A DNA stretch of 64,000 nt from Mycolicibacterium fluoranthenivorans. GTDB taxonomy: Bacteria; Actinomycetota; Actinomycetes; Mycobacteriales; Mycobacteriaceae. The stretch spans positions 620,001 through 684,000 of the forward strand of contig NZ_JAANOW010000002.1 of assembly GCF_011758805.1 (NCBI RefSeq), given 5' to 3'. The position numbers were made by a program, and so were the translations under genes. The notes beneath the pieces are model-generated. The model did no database searches, was not told where the DNA came from, and was given only the letters and a program-made list of their open reading frames with translations. Positions 1-7,845 of this stretch are shown in pieces (the stretch's first letter is position 1; every line of letters starts with the position of its first letter).

Positions 1-207
1 ATCAAGCCACAACCTGATTCCAGCCTCGAACCAACCTGACTCACCCCACCGGGGATACCGTCGATCGACGCCTCGTTGTTGTGACTCGCCGCGACCCAAC
101 GTCGTTCGGAGAGGGTATATTCTCATTCTTGGGTATTCCGGTTATCGCGCGTTCGACCAACGCTCGTTCCGGAGCGGGTGCCCGTAGCGTGAAACTGGTA
201 GCAGGCA
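1..207. other. Non-coding left edge of the window
   Basis: No convincing gene is seen. A short minus-strand reading frame here is rich in Pro, Arg, Thr and Ser and matches nothing I know, so I treat it as noise. The stretch holds one near-palindrome of the 16-bp type at 109-124, so it probably contains a promoter for the plus-strand genes that follow. Confidence 0.5.
109..124. promoter_or_regulatory. 16-bp palindromic operator-like site (near match)
   Basis: GAGAGGGTATATTCTC. It fits GAKAAY-N4-RTTMTC at 10 of 12 half-site positions; the right half is perfect. It lies about 100 bp before the possible P450 remnant and 284 bp before the hot-dog gene. Inferred binding site of an unidentified regulator. 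Confidence 0.4.
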
Positions 208-408
208 ATGAGGGGCGAGGAACGATCAATCCGGTGTGGCGATCGATTCAGTGAACTTCGGTTCGTTCTCGGACGAATTTTCAACGATCCGTTCGGTACT
301 TTCTGGCGCCTACGCGATCGCGCTCCCGTCTACCACACGCTCGTGCGCAAGGAGCACGACCCACCGTCATCCGGACCTGAAGCAGGCACTACGTCAAGGA
401 GGAACGCC
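208..408 (+). pseudogene. Possible remnant of a cytochrome P450 N-terminus
   Basis: The frame of the downstream hot-dog gene stays open upstream to an ATG at 208. The peptide near 285-340 contains DPFGTFWRLRDRAPVYH, which resembles the conserved N-terminal segment of actinobacterial P450s (DPYxTYRRLRDEAPVYH type). After that the similarity stops and the frame runs into the hot-dog start at 409, which has its own strong ribosome binding site. No I-helix or haem-binding motif is present anywhere nearby. I read this as a deletion relic whose promoter may now drive the next gene. It could also be a chance resemblance in an open frame. Confidence 0.35.
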
Positions 409-1275
409 ATGAGCGAGCTCAGAGACATCCGTGAGTTGGCCGGGGACACCGAAGCCTATCGGTCGGAACTGTTTCGCAGGTGGACCGGATTGCTCAGCTA
501 TCGCTATATCGGACGTCACCATTCGTTGATGAACAACGGTGCCGTGGACGATACGGTCACCATCCGCCGCGATATGCGTAATCGAGTCGGTGGACTCATG
601 GCGGCTCCGTTGGCCATCGCCTCACCGGAAGGATGCCAAACGGACATGGTCGCCGTGCCGAACCCGGTCATCGCCTCGGTGCAGATCATCGACCCAGGTG
701 TGGATGTGCAACGTATCGAGATCGTCGGGTCGGGGGTGATCCATCAGGGGCGCACCATGGGCTTTGGCCGGTGCCTGATCGTCGATGCCGATAATCCCAG
801 TCGCGTCCTCGCCTTCAACGAAGGCCAAGGTGCCATCATCGGTATCCCGCCCGACGGGCTGGACAGGATGGATGTCGACGAGCATGCGCTGCATATCGAG
901 GACTCGCCGGATCTTCCCCCGCTGTGGCGTGCGTTCGGGGCGAACCGCCGCGACGACGGGCACTGGACGCTCCCCACCCTGAGCGCGGATCTCGCGTCAC
1001 CGGACGCGGCTCTGCACATCGGTCCTCAGCATGTTGTGCTGGAAACTGCCGCGACGGAGTTGGCGGCCGAGGTCGCAGGCACCGCGAACCTTCAGATCCG
1101 CAGTTGGCACGTGATGTTCATGGCTCGCGGCAAGGTGGGCCCGTTCCGTGTCGACGGTGTGGCTCATGCCGGCGGCACGTCCAGCGTCGGTGTGCGAATG
1201 CTGTTGGTCGACGAAGGCAACGACGGCAAAGTGGTCACCTCAGCGACTGCATTATTCGACGTGGGTGAAGGCTAG
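409..1275 (+). CDS. Tandem hot-dog (PaaI-like) thioesterase family protein
   Basis: 288 residues with two hot-dog-like halves. The first half contains VIHQGRTMGFGRCLIVDADN (about residues 110-130) and the second VDGVAHAGGTSSVGVRMLLV (about 245-265), both of the strand pattern that follows the central helix in PaaI-type thioesterases. The likely reaction is hydrolysis of an acyl-CoA thioester in the cytoplasm, but the substrate is unknown. I chose ATG 409 because AAGGAGG sits 6 bases upstream (396-402); the frame is open further upstream to 208. The gene ends tail to tail with the next gene, and both stop codons share the tetramer CTAG at 1272-1275. A double hot-dog hydratase is an alternative. 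Confidence 0.7.
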   Translation: MSELRDIRELAGDTEAYRSELFRRWTGLLSYRYIGRHHSLMNNGAVDDTVTIRRDMRNRVGGLMAAPLAIASPEGCQTDMVAVPNPVIASVQIIDPGVDVQRIEIVGSGVIHQGRTMGFGRCLIVDADNPSRVLAFNEGQGAIIGIPPDGLDRMDVDEHALHIEDSPDLPPLWRAFGANRRDDGHWTLPTLSADLASPDAALHIGPQHVVLETAATELAAEVAGTANLQIRSWHVMFMARGKVGPFRVDGVAHAGGTSSVGVRMLLVDEGNDGKVVTSATALFDVGEG

Positions 1276-2267
1276 CGACCTCGGGCCAACCTGAACTGTG
1301 CCGAGGCGAGATCAAGGAGATCCGGTGTGAGCAGGTCGCCCGCGTGTTCAACCCAGCACCAACTGCGCGCAACTGATCGGCCTGAGGTGTCGGATGTGAG
1401 TTCGCCAAAGTAGTGAAGTGGGCTACCCATATTGTTGAAGGCAAACCTGTAGGACTCATCGCCGAGTGTGGCATCCAGGCTGATGAGCCGCCCGTTCGCG
1501 TCGAAGCTCGGCTGTGCGCGGACGTCGTTGTGCACGGTCGTGCGTCCGTCTCTGAGCTGATACCCCGGGCCAAAGTCGAGTCCACTTCGGCCTTGCCAGA
1601 AACTGCCGCCACCGACCGTACCGTCGTCGTACTCGTGAAGCCACGACATCCACATTCCCTGCAGATTTCGGGCAATGGGAAGCTCGGTGTAAATCAGACC
1701 GTCGGGCCCGTAGGCGAAGTCTTGATGCGCGTACCCGGAGACGTCGACGCCGTCGATGGACCCCGTCACGTGCATCAGTTCGTGGCGGTAGTACACGTCG
1801 TTGTCCGCCAGCTCATCCTGAGTGGGAACATGAGTGAGTACGACTGCGCTGACGGTATTTCCGTGAATCTCCCACCGTCCGCTGGCGTCGAACCAATGGA
1901 AGCCCTCGTCGTCACGTTCGATTCTGCCGCTGGGATAGAACGTCTGAACTTGCTCAGCGCTTGCTAGGTAGGTCAGCGGCTCGAACCAATCAATGGTCGA
2001 GTATTCGCTGAACAGATGGTCGGCTGGGGTGTTGAAATCACGTGCCAATAAGCGGAACCCGCAGATCGGTGACACGACGTGAGTCATGCCCCGGACGAAG
2101 TCGTCGGCACCTCTGAGACCCCAGTACTGCCTGCCGCTCGCGTCGCTGACGACAGCTCCGACCCAGAGACCGCTCAAGCCCACGTCGCCTTTTGGTGTCC
2201 ATTCCCGGCGGTAGTGGCTGAGCGACGGAGCGAAGCTGCTCACGTCACACACAACGTCGGATGTCAT
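1272..2267 (-). CDS. Uncharacterised protein, last gene of the amidohydrolase-ADH operon
   Basis: 331 residues, rich in Trp, Tyr, Asp and Gly with many short beta-strand-like segments, no signal peptide and no membrane helix. The pattern (repeated motifs such as HWFDASGRWEI and FWQGRSGLDFG) recalls two-domain lipocalin-like proteins of the AttH/CrtC type that bind or hydrate lipophilic molecules, but I see no diagnostic motif, so this is only a guess. It starts 54 bp after the alcohol dehydrogenase on the same strand and is probably co-transcribed with it. A GGAAGAGAG ribosome binding site precedes ATG 2267. A substrate-binding role in the same pathway would fit. Confidence 0.6.
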   Translation of the reverse strand: MTSDVVCDVSSFAPSLSHYRREWTPKGDVGLSGLWVGAVVSDASGRQYWGLRGADDFVRGMTHVVSPICGFRLLARDFNTPADHLFSEYSTIDWFEPLTYLASAEQVQTFYPSGRIERDDEGFHWFDASGRWEIHGNTVSAVVLTHVPTQDELADNDVYYRHELMHVTGSIDGVDVSGYAHQDFAYGPDGLIYTELPIARNLQGMWMSWLHEYDDGTVGGGSFWQGRSGLDFGPGYQLRDGRTTVHNDVRAQPSFDANGRLISLDATLGDESYRFAFNNMGSPLHYFGELTSDTSGRSVARSWCWVEHAGDLLTPDLLDLASAQFRLARGR

Positions 2268-2321
2268 TCGGGCTCTCTTCCTGGTATGAGCTTTCCGTAC
2301 TCTTGTTGACCGCAGGGCCGA

Positions 2322-3485
2322 TCAACCGAAGGTGATGACGCCGCGGATGTTCTTGCCGTCGCGCAGGTCTCGCATCGCCTCGTTGATGTCGTCGAGTTTG
2401 TAGGTCTGGGTGACCAGCTCGTCGAGCTTGAGAGTTCCCGCCTCGTACATCGACAGCAGGCGGGGCATGGCTTCTCGTGGGTTCATCTCGCCGTACAGAA
2501 CACCTTTGAGGGTCTTACACGAGGACACCATGTCCGGCAGGATCAACGGAACCATCATGTCGGTGAGCTTCGCCATGCCGGTCACCACACACGTACCGCC
2601 TTTGCGTAACAACATCATCGCCACCATGATCAAGTCTGCCGGTAGGACCCCTGGGGTCAGAATTACGCGATCTGCCATGACTCCCCAGGTGAGTTCCTTG
2701 ACCAACTCGATGGCTGATCCGGCATCTGTGGAGGTGTGCGTGGCACCGAAGGTCGGAGCCGACTGGCGTTTGAACTCGTTGGGATCGACGGCGACGATGG
2801 TCTTGGCCCCCGCTGCCTTGGCGCCTTGAACGGCGTTCATCCCGATGCCCCCGACGCCCACAACCACCACGGTGTCGCCGACCTCGGTACCGGCCGCGAC
2901 CGATCCCGACCCGAAACCGGTTGTCACACCGCATGACACCAGGGACGCGGCCTCGAGTGGAATCCAGTCGTTGATCTTCACCAACGATCGCTCCGAGGCG
3001 ACGACGTACTCGGCGAAGGTACCCACCTGCATCATCGCCATCAGGTCCTCGTCGCCGAGGTGGCGGCGAGGAGTGCCATCGGTGGTCATGTTCTTGCTGT
3101 AGATATCAGCCCCGACGTCGCACAGGTAGGTATGCCCCGTGACGCACCAGCGGCAGTTGCCGCACGCAGGGAAGAACGAGATCGCGACGTGGTCACCAGG
3201 TTTGAGGGTAGTGACTCCGGGACCGACCTCCTCGACGATGCCCGAGCCCTCGTGACCGCCGAGCATGGGAAACCATTCGGGCACTGGCACGCCGGCAGCC
3301 CGCATCATGGCCTCCATGTCCTCGCTGGGGACGCTGTCACCGGAGTAGAAGTGCTCATCGGAGTGACACACACCCGCGTAGGCCATCCTCACCAGGACTT
3401 CACCTGCGCGTGGCGGATCGAGGTCGATCTCGGCGACTTCCCAGTCGACTCCAACACCGCGCAGGATTGCTGCTTTGCATTTCAT
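2322..3485 (-). CDS. NDMA-dependent (mycofactocin-type) alcohol dehydrogenase
   Basis: 387-residue zinc-dependent medium-chain dehydrogenase. The catalytic zinc ligands are in GVCHSDEHF (Cys near 39) and GGHEGSG (His near 77); the structural zinc cluster is in CGNCRWC plus a later Cys. The Rossmann segment GVGGIGMNAVQGAKAAGA lies near residues 210-227. The insert around residues 50-70 (SEDMEAMMRAAGVPVPEWF) is typical of the NDMA-dependent Rxyl_3153-type family, whose members keep NAD bound and pass electrons to mycofactocin. It would oxidise an alcohol to the aldehyde used by the dehydrogenase encoded just upstream. It follows that gene after 26 bp. Confidence 0.9.
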   Translation of the reverse strand: MKCKAAILRGVGVDWEVAEIDLDPPRAGEVLVRMAYAGVCHSDEHFYSGDSVPSEDMEAMMRAAGVPVPEWFPMLGGHEGSGIVEEVGPGVTTLKPGDHVAISFFPACGNCRWCVTGHTYLCDVGADIYSKNMTTDGTPRRHLGDEDLMAMMQVGTFAEYVVASERSLVKINDWIPLEAASLVSCGVTTGFGSGSVAAGTEVGDTVVVVGVGGIGMNAVQGAKAAGAKTIVAVDPNEFKRQSAPTFGATHTSTDAGSAIELVKELTWGVMADRVILTPGVLPADLIMVAMMLLRKGGTCVVTGMAKLTDMMVPLILPDMVSSCKTLKGVLYGEMNPREAMPRLLSMYEAGTLKLDELVTQTYKLDDINEAMRDLRDGKNIRGVITFG

Positions 3486-3511
3486 GAGGTCTCCTTTTCG
3501 CGCCGGGGCGT

Positions 3512-4981
3512 CTACTGAGCCGGCCAGCCGACGGTCTTGGTCTGGGTGAAGATCTCCAAGCCCTCAATGCCGCATTGGCGTCCGATGCCGGATTGTTTGT
3601 AGCCGCCGAAGGGGGCGTCGGCGCCGTACCACAGCCCGCCGTTGATACCCAGCGTTCCCGTACGAATCCGGCTGGCAACGGATTTAGCGCGTTCAAGGTC
3701 ATGGGCGAAGACGACGCCGGACAACCCATAGATGGAGTCGTTGGCTATCCGAACTGCGTCATCGTCACCGTCGAATCCGATGACAGACAACACCGGTCCG
3801 AAAATCTCCTCTTGGGCGATGGTCATGCGGTTGTCGACATCGGCGAAAATCGTCGGTTCGACGAAGAAGCCGCGCGGCTGATCTCTGGGGATACCGCCAC
3901 CGGTCACCAGGCGGGCGCCTTCAGCTTTGCCCTTCGCTATGTAGCCGAGGACACGTTCCTGCTGCCGTTTGGAGACCTGGGGGCCTTGGAGAACCGAAGG
4001 GTCGGTGGGATCGCCGTACTTGTTCTTCTCCATGGCGACCTTGACGATCTCGACGGCCTCGTCGTACCGGGAGTTGGGGACCAACAGTCGCGTGGGCATC
4101 GCACAACCCTGCCCGGCATGCATCGAGATGAAGGCGCTGCCACCCACGGAAGCTGCGATATCACCGTCCTCGTCGAGCACGAGGTAAACCGACTTCCCGC
4201 CGAGTTCAAGAAAGGTCGGCTTCACGGTGTCCGCGGCCGCCTTCATGATCCGCCGGCCTGTCGCTGTCGAACCGGTGAAAGCCACCATGTCGACCAGGGG
4301 TGAGGTCGAGAGCACCTCGCCGACGAGGTGGTCCGAGGACGCCACGATGTTGATCACCCCCGGCGGTATATCGGTCTGCTCGGCGATGATCCGTCCGATG
4401 CGCGTCGCGTTCCAGGGGGTGTCAGGGGCGGGCTTGAGCACCATCGTGTTGCCCATCGCGAGGATGGGACCAATCTTGTTGAGGATGATCTCGAATGGAA
4501 AGTTCCACGGTGTGACCACACCCACGACGCCGACCGGTTCTTTCCACACCTCACGTGCCGCGAGCACACCCATCCCGAACGCATCCTTGTCGGGCAGCGC
4601 ACGTTTCCAGGCGAATTCGCCGATCATGTCGGCCGGCCAACTGAGCGCCTCCTTCAACGGTACGTCCAGCTGAGGACCGAAGGTACTCAGCACGGGGCAG
4701 CCGACCTCGGCGACCAACTCGCTGCGGATGTCCTCCTGCTCGGCCTCCAGAGCAGCTTGCAGCTGACGCAATCCGTCAGCGCGCAAAGCACCGTTTCGCG
4801 ACCAGTCGGTGTGGTCGAAGGCATGACGCGCAGCGGCGATCGCGCGCTCCATGTCCGCGCGTGTGCCGTCTGCGGTGCTACCGAGTACCGCTTCGGTGGC
4901 TGGATTGATGTTGTCGAAGCGTGCGCCGGTCTCGGAGTCGACGAGCTTCCCGTCGATGAGCATGCGCGATTCGTGGTTCAC
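3512..4981 (-). CDS. Aldehyde dehydrogenase, NAD(P)-dependent
   Basis: 489 residues, the normal length for the ALDH superfamily. The oxyanion Asn lies in VTPWNFPFE (near 160), the general base Glu259 in FLELGGKS and the nucleophile Cys293 in GQGCAMPTR. The C-terminal PFGGYKQSGIGRQ signature is present. It converts an aldehyde to a carboxylic acid in the cytosol. The gene sits between an SDR and the NDMA-type alcohol dehydrogenase on one strand, so alcohol to acid oxidation of a pathway intermediate is the natural reading. Gap of 13 bp to the SDR upstream. Substrate unknown. Confidence 0.93.
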   Translation of the reverse strand: MNHESRMLIDGKLVDSETGARFDNINPATEAVLGSTADGTRADMERAIAAARHAFDHTDWSRNGALRADGLRQLQAALEAEQEDIRSELVAEVGCPVLSTFGPQLDVPLKEALSWPADMIGEFAWKRALPDKDAFGMGVLAAREVWKEPVGVVGVVTPWNFPFEIILNKIGPILAMGNTMVLKPAPDTPWNATRIGRIIAEQTDIPPGVINIVASSDHLVGEVLSTSPLVDMVAFTGSTATGRRIMKAAADTVKPTFLELGGKSVYLVLDEDGDIAASVGGSAFISMHAGQGCAMPTRLLVPNSRYDEAVEIVKVAMEKNKYGDPTDPSVLQGPQVSKRQQERVLGYIAKGKAEGARLVTGGGIPRDQPRGFFVEPTIFADVDNRMTIAQEEIFGPVLSVIGFDGDDDAVRIANDSIYGLSGVVFAHDLERAKSVASRIRTGTLGINGGLWYGADAPFGGYKQSGIGRQCGIEGLEIFTQTKTVGWPAQ

Positions 4982-4994
4982 AGTTCGGGGTCCT

Positions 4995-5780
4995 CTACCA
5001 CTGTCGAAGTTCTTTGACGGCGTCCGCGGGCCGCGGTGCCAAGGTCAGGTACGGAATGAAACTGCTGTTGCCGCAGAGGAGTACAGAGCGGACGACATCG
5101 ACAAGGTGATCCGCGTCCACCAGGCCACCCTGCATGAAGCCGTTTTCCATCCAGAACCGGATGGCAGTGTCCAACGCTTTGGGATCCCAGTTCTTGTTGA
5201 ACTCGGTCTGTGAGTCGCCGGTACCACCGAAACTGTCGCCCACGGCGAGCCGGGTGAAACCGATGTTGGGATGTTCGATTCGCCAGGCTTCGACGAGCTT
5301 GTCCAGCGCCGCTTTGGTCACCGCGTACGCGCCGAGTAGGGGCCACGGGGTTGAGTAGGAGGCACTGAGGGACGACAGGTAGACGGCGGTGCCGCCGGCC
5401 GCGGCCAGGTGCGGCGCGGCGGCAGCGGTTATCAGCGATGCGCCGGTGACGTTGGTGGCGAACAGATTCGCCCACTGCTCGCCGGTGACATCGGACAGCG
5501 GCGCCAGGATGCCCATCCCGGTGGTGTAGACGACGGCGTCCAGGCCGCCGAACGTGTCGACGACCTCGGCGACCGCATTCTGGCAGGACGCCGCGTCGGT
5601 GACGTCGCAGGCCACCGCCGCGGCTCCGTTGCCCGCCTCTTTGGCGGCGTTGGTCAACCGGTCGAGGCGCCGAGCGAGGAAGGCCACACTGGCGCCTTTG
5701 GCGGCGAGTCCGATACCGATGCATCGCCCGAGTCCTGCTGAGGCACCGACCACCGCTACCCGGAGAGCGCGCTCAGACAT
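4995..5780 (-). CDS. Short-chain dehydrogenase/reductase
   Basis: 261 residues. The NAD(P) motif GASAGLG is near residue 12, NxxG is altered to TTGMG near 90, and the active site is SSLSAS followed by YAVTK (YxxxK). I take the start at ATG 5780, where it overlaps the amidohydrolase stop by 8 bp; an upstream extension in the same frame is arginine- and serine-rich and lies antisense-like inside the amidohydrolase gene, so it is not coding. The C-terminal half is less conserved than in classical SDRs. It probably interconverts a ketone and a secondary alcohol in the same pathway. Confidence 0.85.
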   Translation of the reverse strand: MSERALRVAVVGASAGLGRCIGIGLAAKGASVAFLARRLDRLTNAAKEAGNGAAAVACDVTDAASCQNAVAEVVDTFGGLDAVVYTTGMGILAPLSDVTGEQWANLFATNVTGASLITAAAAPHLAAAGGTAVYLSSLSASYSTPWPLLGAYAVTKAALDKLVEAWRIEHPNIGFTRLAVGDSFGGTGDSQTEFNKNWDPKALDTAIRFWMENGFMQGGLVDADHLVDVVRSVLLCGNSSFIPYLTLAPRPADAVKELRQW

Positions 5781-7053
5781 TGAGCTTCGCCCCGATCGAG
5801 CCCAGTGATGCGCCGATCTTGCGCTCGAACCTGCCCTGGTCGAAGCTCCGGACCTCGACGTCGTGGTCCCCGGCCTCGGCGCGCAGCGCTCCGACGGTGC
5901 ACTGTTCGCGGGTCCGGTGCGCGAACGGGTCGAAGGAGTACCAGCGGCAGGCGTTCTCGTAGGTGATCTTGTTGATCTCGTCGTCGGGCAGCCCATCCAT
6001 CACCACGGCAAGCTCTTCGGCCGCGGCGGGCCATGACGAGTCCGAGTGCGGGTAGTCGCATTCCCATGAAATGTTGTCGATACCGATGTCGTGGCGCAGC
6101 TTGATACCGATCGGGTCGGCGATGAAGCAGGTCAGGAAGCGCTCCCGGAACACCTCGCTGGGCAGCTTGTCGCCGAAGTCCTGACCCGTCCACAAGTGGT
6201 GCATCTCGTAGGTGCGGTCCAGGCGATCGGTGAAGTAGGGGATCCAGCCGGTGCCGCCCTCGGACAGCGCGAACCGCACGTCCGGGAACTCTTTGATCAC
6301 GCGCGACCAGAGCAGGTCCGCGGCTGCCGAGCAGACGTTCATCGGCTGCAGCGTGATCATCACGTCGATGGGGGCGTTGTCGGCCGTCATGGTGATCTTG
6401 CCGGACGACCCGAGGTGCACCGAGAGGACGGTGTCGGTGTCCGACAGCGCCTGCCACATCGGGTTCCAGTATTCATCGTGGAAGCTGGGGAAACCCAGCG
6501 TGGCGGGGTTCTCGGTGAATGTTACAGAGTGGCAGCCCTTTTCGGCGTTGCGGCGGATCTCCTTGGCGCACAGCTCCGGATCCCATAGGACGGGCAGACC
6601 CATCGGTAGGAAGCGACCCGGGTAGCTGCCGCACCATTCGTCGATGTGCCAATCGTTGTAGGCCTGGGTCACCGCCAGCGCGAGGTCCTTGTCCTTGTGC
6701 GTCGCGAACAATCGGCCCGCGAAGCCGGGGAACGACGGGAAGCACATGGATCCGAGGATGCCGCCGGCGTTCATGTCCTTGATGCGCTCGTGGATGTCGT
6801 AGCAGCCAGGACGCATCTCGTCGAAGGCGGTCGGTTCGACGCCGTACTCCTCGCGCGGCCGCCCCGCCACTGCGTTGAGTCCGATATTGGGCACGATCGC
6901 TCCGTTGAACGTCCACACCTCCGACCCGTCGGGCTGCCGGATCACCCGCGGTGCCTCATCGGCGAACTTGCTCGGCATCCGTCCCTCGAACAAGTTTGGT
7001 GGTTCCACGAGGTGATCGTCGACGCTGACCAGGATCATGTCTGCCGGTTGCAT
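5773..7053 (-). CDS. Amidohydrolase family 2 (TIM-barrel metal-dependent hydrolase)
   Basis: 426 residues. Candidate metal ligands are Asp12/Asp13/His14 (VDDH), His213 (HLGSSG) and Asp333 with His336 (ECDYPHSD); Glu265 sits in LSEGG. This arrangement is that of the amidohydrolase-2 or ACMSD-like group, which includes decarboxylases and C-C bond hydrolases. It heads a minus-strand operon with SDR, ALDH and ADH genes, overlapping the SDR by 8 bp. A role in ring cleavage or decarboxylation of a hydrophobic substrate is inferred. Two related enzymes are encoded elsewhere in the window (44147-45340 and 48848-50044). Confidence 0.88.
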   Translation of the reverse strand: MQPADMILVSVDDHLVEPPNLFEGRMPSKFADEAPRVIRQPDGSEVWTFNGAIVPNIGLNAVAGRPREEYGVEPTAFDEMRPGCYDIHERIKDMNAGGILGSMCFPSFPGFAGRLFATHKDKDLALAVTQAYNDWHIDEWCGSYPGRFLPMGLPVLWDPELCAKEIRRNAEKGCHSVTFTENPATLGFPSFHDEYWNPMWQALSDTDTVLSVHLGSSGKITMTADNAPIDVMITLQPMNVCSAAADLLWSRVIKEFPDVRFALSEGGTGWIPYFTDRLDRTYEMHHLWTGQDFGDKLPSEVFRERFLTCFIADPIGIKLRHDIGIDNISWECDYPHSDSSWPAAAEELAVVMDGLPDDEINKITYENACRWYSFDPFAHRTREQCTVGALRAEAGDHDVEVRSFDQGRFERKIGASLGSIGAKLNV

Positions 7054-7173
7054 GGGACTCCTTCGAGTGCACGGGTGGAAGGAAAACTATCAGCCTTGAA
7101 GAGTAACTATATGTCAAAAACGGAAATCAGAGTTTTCACACTGTGATGAAGGGTCGATTTGATGGCGAAACAA

Positions 7174-7806
7174 TCAGCGACGCAACATATTGCCGGGATT
7201 TACAGCGAAGCTGAGCAACATCCGATCCAGGATCTGGGCCGCACGTTTGCGGGCTGCTGTCGGCCGCGACGCGTGGGCCACCAGCAGCGATGCTTCCTCC
7301 ACCGCGGCGACCAACATGTGGGTGAGTTCGCGGACCGGTTGGTCGTCGATGATCCCCTCGGCGATGGCTTCGCGCACCACCTCGTCGATCATCGCGATGC
7401 TGTTGCTCTCCTGGATCGAGCGCAGCGTCTGCCAGCCCAGTACCACCGGACCGTCGACGAGCATCACGCGCTGGACCTCGGGCTCCGACGCTGCCTGGAG
7501 AAACCCCTGCAGGCCACTGGTGAGCCGCTCCCAGGGGTCGGCGCCACCGGGCGGGGAGGCCAGTGCCCGCAGCGTGAGGTCGCGTTCCACCTCTTCGAAG
7601 ACCGCCCGGAACAGTTCGGCTTTGTCCCTGAAGTGATGGTAAAACGCCCCGCGAGTGCCCACGCCCGACTCGGCGACCAACTCACCGATGCTGGTCGCGA
7701 AGAACCCCTGTTCGACGAACAATCTGCGACCAGCGTCGATGAGATCGCGGCGGGTCTGGTCGCCCCGCGCGCGTCGGTCGTCGTCGGTCCCGCCCCGTTT
7801 CGCCAT
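7174..7806 (-). CDS. TetR/AcrR family transcriptional regulator
   Basis: 210 residues. The N-terminal helix-turn-helix spans roughly residues 20-62 (RRDLIDAGRRLF, then IGELVAESGVGTRGAFYHHF), followed by an all-helical ligand-binding domain. It is a DNA-binding repressor that normally releases DNA on binding a small ligand. It is divergent from the binding-protein gene at 7846, and a 21-bp palindrome (7820-7840) fills the space between them, only 13 bp from this start, so autorepression is likely. The same palindrome recurs at 10130, 10152 and 53816. It lies upstream of the amidohydrolase operon on the same strand, 120 bp away. Confidence 0.92.
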   Translation of the reverse strand: MAKRGGTDDDRRARGDQTRRDLIDAGRRLFVEQGFFATSIGELVAESGVGTRGAFYHHFRDKAELFRAVFEEVERDLTLRALASPPGGADPWERLTSGLQGFLQAASEPEVQRVMLVDGPVVLGWQTLRSIQESNSIAMIDEVVREAIAEGIIDDQPVRELTHMLVAAVEEASLLVAHASRPTAARKRAAQILDRMLLSFAVNPGNMLRR

Positions 7807-7819
7807 GGTCGCATCGTAT

Positions 7820-7840
7820 CAACATTCATGTTGTATGTTG
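7820..7840. promoter_or_regulatory. 21-bp operator, site A (CAACAT-N9-ATGTTG)
   Basis: CAACAT, nine bases TCATGTTGT, then ATGTTG. It lies between the divergent TetR and binding-protein genes. The half-sites are perfect inverted repeats. Three more copies with the same 6-9-6 layout occur at 10130-10150, 10152-10172 and 53816-53836. I infer that it is the operator of the adjacent TetR. Confidence 0.7.
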
Positions 7841-7845
7841 CGGTT

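Noticed and set aside
7114..7160. Possible 16-bp site upstream of the first amidohydrolase (GGAAATCAGAGTTTTC)
   Set aside because: It fits the consensus at only 9 of 12 positions and is imperfect in both halves, so I do not list it as a site.
7159..7845. N-terminal extension of the binding-protein-like gene to 7159
   Set aside because: It runs through the TetR gene on the opposite strand and has no conserved pattern. The family start is at 7846.
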